The notes under the pieces: generated by a model | What the model saw: only the letters and a program-made list of their open reading frames with translations | What the model was told of the DNA's origin: nothing | Database searches by the model: none | Position numbers and translations under genes: made by a program | NCBI GenBank assembly: GCA_947594335.1 | Contig: CANQEC010000041.1 | Span: 1 to 13,976 of the forward strand | Direction: 5' to 3' | Origin: an uncultured Lachnospiraceae bacterium | GTDB lineage: Bacteria; Bacillota; Clostridia; Lachnospirales; Lachnospiraceae | DNA length: 13,976 nt | Part shown: in pieces, positions 6,866 to 11,694 of the stretch | Layout of the letters: every line of letters starts with the position of its first letter | Position numbering within the stretch: position 1 is the stretch's first letter

Positions 6866-7518
6866 GAGCCTCTTTAGATACAAACGTTATTATTCATTTC
6901 TACAGGGCGGGACTTCAGGAAATATTGTTCAGTTTTTTTGATGAAGGCGTATTCATTTATGAGCAGATCCGTAATATTGAATTGGTAAATCATGGGCAGG
7001 ATGTGCTTCCGGAGGTTATTTCTGACATAGATGCAGGAAAGATAAAATTATATAAGAATCAGATGCTGAAGGATCTGCAGATATATAAAAATTTTGAGTA
7101 CAATGTTAATGAAAACAGAAATCTGTACGGTGCAGGTGATTTGGGGGAGGTATATGCAATATCTTTGGCTCAGACACTTGGTGCTTATGCGTTAGTGACA
7201 GATGATACGAAGCAGGGCGGACCATATATGTCATTGCTGCAATTCGAAGACGAGGTTATGCCATTTAACTTTGCGGATATTTTGATTTTGAGATATCTGT
7301 TGGGTGCAGCAGACGAAAACCAAACTGTGAAGGATTTTAATGCTGTTAATAATGCTTCGGATTTGAATTGGGCATTCAGGAGTCAGTTGACAAAATTCAT
7401 TAAAAGATTCTTCAAGGATCCATACCGGGATGAAGATACAAGGTGGATTAAGAAACTGGCCGGTGAAAATAATATAAATATTAAAATGAAACTGACAGCA
7501 TTGAGCAGGCTGCTGTGA
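6862..7518 (+). CDS. PIN-domain putative ribonuclease, effector of the XRE-ImmA operon
   Basis: The 218-residue protein begins SLDTNVIIHFY with Asp6, the usual first acidic metal ligand of a PIN nuclease. Other acidic candidates are Glu40 (IRNIEL), Asp93/Glu96 (AGDLGEVYA) and Asp114/Asp115 (ALVTDD), in the order expected for a PIN active site. PIN proteins are mostly Mg/Mn-dependent RNases and common toxins. The C-terminal 70 residues are basic and not recognised. It starts with TTG in a TTGA overlap with the protease stop and has AGGAGG at 6847-6852, 9 bases upstream, so it is translationally coupled to the protease. The product is probably either a toxin held in check by the operon or an effector released when the repressor is cut. 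The PIN assignment is by motif, not alignment. Confidence 0.75.
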   Translation: MRASLDTNVIIHFYRAGLQEILFSFFDEGVFIYEQIRNIELVNHGQDVLPEVISDIDAGKIKLYKNQMLKDLQIYKNFEYNVNENRNLYGAGDLGEVYAISLAQTLGAYALVTDDTKQGGPYMSLLQFEDEVMPFNFADILILRYLLGAADENQTVKDFNAVNNASDLNWAFRSQLTKFIKRFFKDPYRDEDTRWIKKLAGENNINIKMKLTALSRLL

Positions 7519-7536
7519 TCCGAGCCAATGTCTGCT

Positions 7537-7591
7537 TTTCATTTGAACAAGGGGATTTTTTGAAGATATCATCAAACGATTGCAAATGAAA
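7537..7591. repeat. 9-bp perfect inverted repeat before the RelB-like gene
   Basis: TTTCATTTG (7537-7545) and CAAATGAAA (7583-7591) are exact complements 37 bases apart. The right arm overlaps the -35 hexamer of the relB-like promoter. It could be a pair of operator half-sites or a long-loop hairpin; there is no clear T tract tied to the stem. Confidence 0.4.
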
Positions 7592-7608
7592 TCAAAACGC
7601 AGTATTAT
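7580..7608 (+). promoter_or_regulatory. Promoter of the RelB-like antitoxin gene
   Basis: TTGCAA (7580-7585) and TATTAT (7603-7608) are 17 bases apart, 32 bases before the antitoxin ATG. This gives the antitoxin gene its own promoter separate from the upstream PIN operon. Confidence 0.6.
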
Positions 7609-7639
7609 AAAGATAAAAAATTTGGGGGAGGGATAATTT

Positions 7640-7921
7640 ATGCCAAATACACTCGTCCAGTTTCGCACGGAAGAAACCGTGCGAATTAAAGCAATTGATA
7701 TTTGTGAACGATTAGGTATCGATCTGCCAACGTATCTGAGAATGTGCGTGTCCAGGCTTGTTCAGGAAAATGGCATTCCATTCAGCATGAAGCTTAATAA
7801 AGAATCTGAAAATCGAGGTCTTGCCGCAATGAAAGCTGCCAGCCGCATAGCATTTGAAAACGGAATATCTGAAATGACACTTAATGAAATTAATGCGGAA
7901 ATATCTGCGGCGAGGGAGTGA
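7640..7921 (+). CDS. RelB/DinJ-type antitoxin
   Basis: The 93-residue protein has the RelB/DinJ layout. A short N-terminal strand (TLVQFRT, 4-10) and two helices (about 11-24 and 28-43) form a ribbon-helix-helix DNA-binding dimer. The typical ENGIPFSMKL linker (43-52) follows, then a C-terminal toxin-binding region. A GGGGGAGGG ribosome site (7624-7632) lies 7 bases before the ATG. The family normally represses its own promoter and neutralises a toxin encoded directly downstream. Here the next reading frame is only the first 35 codons of a PIN toxin, so the antitoxin appears to be an orphan, although its own frame is intact. Confidence 0.85.
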   Translation: MPNTLVQFRTEETVRIKAIDICERLGIDLPTYLRMCVSRLVQENGIPFSMKLNKESENRGLAAMKAASRIAFENGISEMTLNEINAEISAARE

Positions 7922-7930
7922 GGTGACGGC

Positions 7931-8072
7931 GTGAAATATTATGCGGTCATCGACACAAACGTATTTGTTTCCGCTATGTTGAAATGGGATTCTGTTCCGA
8001 GTAATGTATTGGAGCTCGTTTACAGCGGAACAATCTAAGGGAAAAGGGCTGTATACCGACAGAGCCGGATAA
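7931..8072 (+). pseudogene. Truncated PIN-family toxin (COG1569-like) remnant
   Basis: A GTG at 7931, with GAGGTG 6 bases upstream, starts a frame of 35 codons to TAA at 8036-8038. It begins KYYAVIDTNVFVSAMLKW and continues SVPSNVLELVYSGTI, the first strand and helices of the toxin that usually follows this antitoxin type, including the first catalytic Asp (Asp8, in IDTN). A full protein would be well over 100 residues, so most of the PIN domain is missing. In the next frame 8037-8072 reads KGKGLYTDRAG followed by a stop, which might be a scrap of the toxin's C terminus left by an internal deletion; that part is speculative. The product should be inactive as a nuclease. Confidence 0.75.
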
Positions 8073-8133
8073 AGTTTACGATCGAAATATGATTGTAAGA
8101 TCAATATGAATATGGTATTGTTATATACAAACA

Positions 8134-8139
8134 TATAAT
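8134..8139 (+). promoter_or_regulatory. Possible -10 box of the leucine-rich repeat protein gene
   Basis: A perfect TATAAT lies 34 bases before the ATG at 8174, in an A+T-rich leader. No good -35 is found at 16-18 bases, so an alternative such as TTGTAA (8093-8098) with TATTGT (8116-8121, TG extended) is equally possible. Confidence 0.35.
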
Positions 8140-8173
8140 GTCCGTAAGGAAAAGGTGAAGGGAGGCAAAGAAA

Positions 8174-11086
8174 ATGAAGAGAAAAATTCTGGCAGTAATG
8201 CTGGCGGGAGCAATGGCCCTGCAGGGAGGCAGTTGGGCTGCAGCCGCGGAAGAAGAGATTCTGATTGTCGGAGAATCTGAAGGGGTTTCGGACCTGGCAG
8301 AGCAGGATATTCCTGAGATGCTGGAAGAAAAGGAAAGTCCTGGAGGAAAAACGGTCTCTGAAGAAATGGTTTCTGCTGTAGACGGAGCGCCCCAATCAGG
8401 TGGGGAGAAGACAAAAGCGGCAGAGATAACGATTGAGGGGCTGGATCTTGCCGAGGATCCCGGATATGTCCAGATACAGGAAGCGGGCGACCCGGCTGTG
8501 AAAGATGTGGAGATAAATGCGGAGAATTTTCCGGATGACATATTTCGGGAGTATGTTAAACAATTTGACGGAAATGGAAACGGAACACTGGAGGCCGCTG
8601 AGATAGAAGAAGTTACGGTGATAAATGTCAATGGAAAGCAAATTAAGGATTTAAAAGGAATAGAATTTTTCAAGAACCTCACCGAACTGTCTTGTGGCAA
8701 TAATGAGCTGAGCAGTCTGGACATAAGCAGCAATTTGGCCCTGGAAACTTTTGACTGTAGTGGTAATCAGCTGAGCAGTCTGGATGTAAGCAGCAATTCG
8801 GCTCTGAAAACTTTGTACTGTTGTGGCAGTCAGCTGAGCAGTTTGGATGTGAGCCATAATCCTTTTCTGGAAGACTTAGAATGTAACGAAAATGAGCTGA
8901 GCAGTCTGGATATAAGCAGCAATTCGGCCCTGAAAACTTTGTGTTGTTATAGCAATCAGCTGAGCAGTCTGGATATAAGCAGCAATTCGGCTCTGGTATT
9001 TTTAGGTTGTGGAGTTAACCAGCTGAGCGGTCTGGATGTAAGCAGCAATTCGGCCCTGGAAACTTTGCACTGTAATGACAATCAGCTGGGCAGTCTGGAT
9101 TTAAGTAATAATCCGGCTCTGAAAGAGCTGAGCTGTAGTGGTAATCAGCTAAGAAGTTTGGATTTAAGTAATAATCCGGCTCTGGAACAGCTGTGCTGTT
9201 ATAATAATTGGCTGAGCAGCCTGGATTTAAGTCATAATCCGGCTGTGAGACTGGATGAGTTTAGTTATTACAGCACTTTTCAGGTTCCTGCACCGGTTCG
9301 GAGTGATGGCATCTGGCAGATGAATCTGACAGATTATGTTGAAAAAGATAATTTTGACAGGGTAACCTTTGTTTCTGAAGGTGTCAGCCTCTCAGGGGAG
9401 ATGGTTCTTTTTGGAAGTGCGAGACCGGCGGCACTGGTTTACAAATATGATACAAAAGCATTATGTGATGATGGATATCAGATGGAAGTGACTTTGTGGT
9501 TTCTTAATGATGGGGAATGTGATGTCCATGAGATGGTTACAATTGTGGATCAGGAGGCGACCTGCGGGACAGCCGGAAGTCAGCACCAGGAGTGTATAGT
9601 TTGCGGGTATGGGGAGGCTCCGACGGAGATTCCGGCGACGGGTCAGCACAGTTATGGAGATTATGTAGTCACGAAGGAGGCGACAGAGGAAGAAGAAGGA
9701 GTCCGGACGCGCACCTGTACGGTCTGTGGGGAGACGGAAAGCGAAGCGATTCCGAAGCTTGAACCAGAAAATCCCGGAGACAGCGGAGCGTGTGTGGAGC
9801 ATGACATGGTCACGATTGTGGATCAGGAGGCAACCTGTGGAAAATCGGGGAGTCAGCATCAGGAATGCAGGAAATGTGGTTACAGAAGAGCTTTCACCGA
9901 GATTCCGGCGACGGGTCGGCACAGTTATGGAGCTTATGTAGTCACGAAGGAAGCGACAGAGGAAGAAGAGGGAGTCCGGACGCGCACCTGTACGGTCTGC
10001 GAAGCGACGGAGAGCGAAGCGATTCCGAAGCTTGAACCGGAAAATCCCGGAGACAGCGAAGTGTGCACGGAGCATGACATGGTCACGGTTGTGGATCAGG
10101 AAGCGACCTGCGGGACAGCGGGGAGTCAGCACCGGAAATGTACGATTTGCGGATATAATGAGGCCCCGACGGAGATTCCGGCGACGGGCCGGCACAGTTA
10201 TGGAGCTTATGTAGTCACGAAGGAAGCGACAGAGGAAGAAGAGGGAGTCCGGACGCGCACCTGCGCGGTCTGCGGGGAGACGGAAAGCGAAGCGATTCCG
10301 AAGCTTGAACCGGGAAATCTAGGAGACAGCGGAGTGTGTGTGGAGCATGACATGGTCACGGTTGTGGATCAGGAGGCGACCTGCGGGACAGCCGGAAGTC
10401 AGCACCGGGAGTGTAAGGTCTGCGGGTATAAGGAAGCTCCGACAGAGATCCCCGCGACGGGCCGGCACAGTTTTGGAGCTTACGCAGTCACGAAAGCGGC
10501 GACTGTAAAGAAAGAGGGAGTTCGGACACGTACCTGCGCGATCTGCGGGGCGACGGAGAGCGAAGCGATTCCGAAGCTTGTGCCGGAACTGAAAGTAAAT
10601 GCGGGAAAGATTCCGATGCAGACCGGACAGACGACGGAAAAGCTGGAAGTGGATGTCGCGAAGGGAGACAGGATCGTTTCCTGGAAGTCCAGTGATAAAA
10701 AAATCGTAAAGGTTACAAAAGACGGCAAACTGAAGGCGCAGAAGAAAGCGGGAAAGGCAGTTGTCACAGTCACCCTTGAAAGCGGTCTGACAAAGAAAAT
10801 TCAGGTGACAGTACAGAAAAAGGAGATCCGCACGAAGAAAATATCAGGTCTGCCGAAACAGCTGACCATGCAGAAAGGGAAAAAGCTGACGCTTGAACCG
10901 GTAATTACCCCGATCACATCCCAGGATAAGGTGACATATAAATCATCCAATAAAAAAATAGCCACGGTATCCGCGAAGGGAGTTGTTAAGGGAAAGAAAG
11001 CCGGAACAGTAAAGATAACGGTGATTTCCGGGAAAAAGAAAGTTACGGTGACGGTAAAAGTGAAAAATAAAGGCAGTAAAAAATAA
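8174..11086 (+). CDS. Secreted LRR / Cys-repeat / Ig-like surface protein
   Basis: This 970-residue exported protein has a signal peptide (KRKILAVMLAGAMALQ; likely cleaved after AAA near residue 24). An acidic linker follows, then an ENFPDDIFREYV segment with an EF-hand-like loop (Asp132, Asn134, Asn136, Gly137, Glu143). Next are nine 21-residue leucine-rich repeats (169-357, pattern LxxLxCxxNxLSSLDxSxNxA), a spacer domain (about 358-450) and four 91-residue Cys-rich repeats (451-802). Two bacterial Ig-like (Big_2) domains (about 805-881 and 886-965) and a Lys-rich end complete it. There is no LPxTG motif or C-terminal membrane anchor, so wall attachment would be non-covalent through the basic C-terminal part, or the protein is released. 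GGGAGG at 8160-8165 fits the start. A role in host or mucus adhesion is inferred from architecture only. Confidence 0.85.
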   Translation: MKRKILAVMLAGAMALQGGSWAAAAEEEILIVGESEGVSDLAEQDIPEMLEEKESPGGKTVSEEMVSAVDGAPQSGGEKTKAAEITIEGLDLAEDPGYVQIQEAGDPAVKDVEINAENFPDDIFREYVKQFDGNGNGTLEAAEIEEVTVINVNGKQIKDLKGIEFFKNLTELSCGNNELSSLDISSNLALETFDCSGNQLSSLDVSSNSALKTLYCCGSQLSSLDVSHNPFLEDLECNENELSSLDISSNSALKTLCCYSNQLSSLDISSNSALVFLGCGVNQLSGLDVSSNSALETLHCNDNQLGSLDLSNNPALKELSCSGNQLRSLDLSNNPALEQLCCYNNWLSSLDLSHNPAVRLDEFSYYSTFQVPAPVRSDGIWQMNLTDYVEKDNFDRVTFVSEGVSLSGEMVLFGSARPAALVYKYDTKALCDDGYQMEVTLWFLNDGECDVHEMVTIVDQEATCGTAGSQHQECIVCGYGEAPTEIPATGQHSYGDYVVTKEATEEEEGVRTRTCTVCGETESEAIPKLEPENPGDSGACVEHDMVTIVDQEATCGKSGSQHQECRKCGYRRAFTEIPATGRHSYGAYVVTKEATEEEEGVRTRTCTVCEATESEAIPKLEPENPGDSEVCTEHDMVTVVDQEATCGTAGSQHRKCTICGYNEAPTEIPATGRHSYGAYVVTKEATEEEEGVRTRTCAVCGETESEAIPKLEPGNLGDSGVCVEHDMVTVVDQEATCGTAGSQHRECKVCGYKEAPTEIPATGRHSFGAYAVTKAATVKKEGVRTRTCAICGATESEAIPKLVPELKVNAGKIPMQTGQTTEKLEVDVAKGDRIVSWKSSDKKIVKVTKDGKLKAQKKAGKAVVTVTLESGLTKKIQVTVQKKEIRTKKISGLPKQLTMQKGKKLTLEPVITPITSQDKVTYKSSNKKIATVSAKGVVKGKKAGTVKITVISGKKKVTVTVKVKNKGSKK
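8678..9244 (+). repeat. Nine tandem 63-bp leucine-rich repeat units
   Basis: Within the surface-protein gene, residues 169-357 are nine consecutive 21-residue units with no insertion or deletion. Each has the form LxxLxCxxNxLSSLDxSxN. Several units are nearly identical at DNA level (for example CAGCTGAGCAGTCTGGAT recurs), which points to recent unit duplication or gene conversion. The units form the solenoid of an internalin-like LRR domain. Confidence 0.9.
9524..10579 (+). repeat. Four tandem 273-bp Cys-rich repeat units
   Basis: Units begin at residues 451, 542, 633 and 724 with HxMVT(I/V)VDQEATCG. Each carries one lone Cys, a CxxC pair (such as ECIVCGY) and a second CxxC pair (such as CTVCGE) about 40 residues later, and ends TESEAIPKL. 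The period is exactly 91 residues for three steps, and the last unit is shorter (79 residues). The paired CxxC knuckles suggest a small zinc-ribbon-like fold. Within this window the segment is present only in this gene. Confidence 0.9.
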
Positions 11087-11110
11087 CGCGGCTGATTTGT
11101 AAAAATATAG

Positions 11111-11138
11111 TTGACAAATGGCGGTGTAAAGGTATAAA
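11111..11138 (+). promoter_or_regulatory. Promoter of the thrS T-box operon
   Basis: TTGACA (11111-11116) and TATAAA (11133-11138) are 16 bases apart, starting 25 bases after the surface-protein stop. Transcription should begin near 11145, just ahead of the T-box stem I region. Confidence 0.75.
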
Positions 11139-11144
11139 TTAAAA

Positions 11145-11403
11145 AAGTCTGTAAAGAATCATAGAGAGAACGCGATGACGAGACGAGTAAAATGCGGAAG
11201 CATCCAGAGAGAAGGGCATATGCTGGAAGTCCTTTATGCGGAACCATTTGAAAACTACCTCCGAGCGGCCCCAATCCGGCCCGGTCCGACGCCGTTACCG
11301 TCGAATGAAGTGATCCTGTGTATACAGGATAAGCAGGGTGGAACCGCGGTATTTCAGAGAAGTCGTCCCTGGCAGTCTTTTGGACTGTCGGGGATTTTCT
11401 TTT
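11145..11403 (+). promoter_or_regulatory. T-box riboswitch leader (threonine) of thrS
   Basis: The leader contains the canonical T-box sequence AGGGTGGAACCGCGG (11335-11349). Stem I features are present: AGTA (11186-11189), AGAGAG with GCTGGAAG in the apical part, and AAATG (11190-11194) pairing with CATTT (11245-11249). GAAA then ACT (11254-11256) follows that helix at the specifier position, and the next triplet is ACC; both are Thr codons. A 7-bp stem III (11313-11319 with 11324-11330) precedes the T-box. T-box AGGG can pair with CCCT at 11367-11370 to form the antiterminator in place of the terminator. Uncharged tRNA-Thr should stabilise the antiterminator and switch on the small ORF and thrS. 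TGGA in the bulge predicts a U discriminator base on the tRNA. The exact 5' end is estimated. Confidence 0.93.
11366..11403 (+). terminator. T-box-controlled intrinsic terminator
   Basis: A 12-bp stem pairs 11366-11377 with 11383-11394 (two G-U pairs, loop TTTTG) and is followed by TTTTCTTTT at 11395-11403. Its left arm contains the CCCT used by the competing antiterminator, as expected for a T-box attenuator. Confidence 0.9.
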
Positions 11404-11461
11404 ATGCGCAGGCCCAGGCATGGAAACCAGCTGCTGACGCAGCACCCGGGCCGCGCGGCGG

Positions 11462-11484
11462 GCAGGAGGAAAACCACCTCCTGC
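11462..11484 (+). other. 8-bp perfect hairpin in the thrS-operon leader
   Basis: GCAGGAGG (11462-11469) and CCTCCTGC (11477-11484) pair perfectly around a 7-base loop, 29 bases before the small ORF start. No T tract follows, so it is not a typical terminator. The right arm is also partly complementary to the ribosome site at 11501-11506. The preceding 11404-11461 is G+C-rich and can fold (GGCCC 11411-11415 with GGGCC 11448-11452). Confidence 0.45.
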
Positions 11485-11513
11485 TCGATTAAATGAGTGA
11501 AAGGAGCGTCATT

Positions 11514-11693
11514 ATGAAAGAAATTCTGAAGACTTTAAAGGCTGCGTTTCTGAGCGGCTGGACGCCTGTGGAAAAAACGCTGCTTCTTTTGGATGTGTTT
11601 TTGCTCGGTATGCTGCTGGGGTGGCTCACAGCGCCGTTAAAGAAAATTATAATCAACGCCAAATGCGATACAGAAAATGAGGAGGATGAATGA
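11514..11693 (+). CDS. Small single-pass membrane protein in the thrS operon
   Basis: This 59-residue ORF is not recognised as a named family. It has a basic amphipathic N terminus (KEILKTLKAAF), one hydrophobic segment at about 22-43 (EKTLLLLDVFLLGMLLGWLT), a basic stretch (PLKKIIINAK) and an acidic tail (TENEEDE). AAGGAG at 11501-11506 lies 7 bases before the ATG; the in-frame ATG at 11493 lacks a ribosome site. It sits between the T-box terminator and thrS, so its expression should follow threonyl-tRNA charging. The thrS ribosome site (GAGGAGG, 11679-11685) lies in its last codons and only one base separates the genes. The well-placed ribosome site and coupling argue that it is real. Confidence 0.7.
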   Translation: MKEILKTLKAAFLSGWTPVEKTLLLLDVFLLGMLLGWLTAPLKKIIINAKCDTENEEDE

Positions 11694-11694
11694 A

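Noticed and set aside
5554..8173. Prophage or integrative element
   Set aside because: No integrase, excisionase, structural or conjugation gene and no direct-repeat attachment pair is visible, so only a toxin-antitoxin island is claimed.
8678..9244. Regular 63-bp repeats considered as a CRISPR array
   Set aside because: There are no unique spacers between the repeats, the frame stays open, and the units translate into leucine-rich repeats.
9461..10195. 244-codon minus-strand frame with internal repeats inside the surface-protein gene
   Set aside because: The repeats are the reverse reading of the 273-bp Cys-repeat units; the plus-strand product has a signal peptide and coherent domains.
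10990..11086. Possible sortase LPxTG or C-terminal membrane anchor of the surface protein
   Set aside because: The protein ends in a Lys-rich Ig-like domain with no LPxTG motif and no hydrophobic tail.
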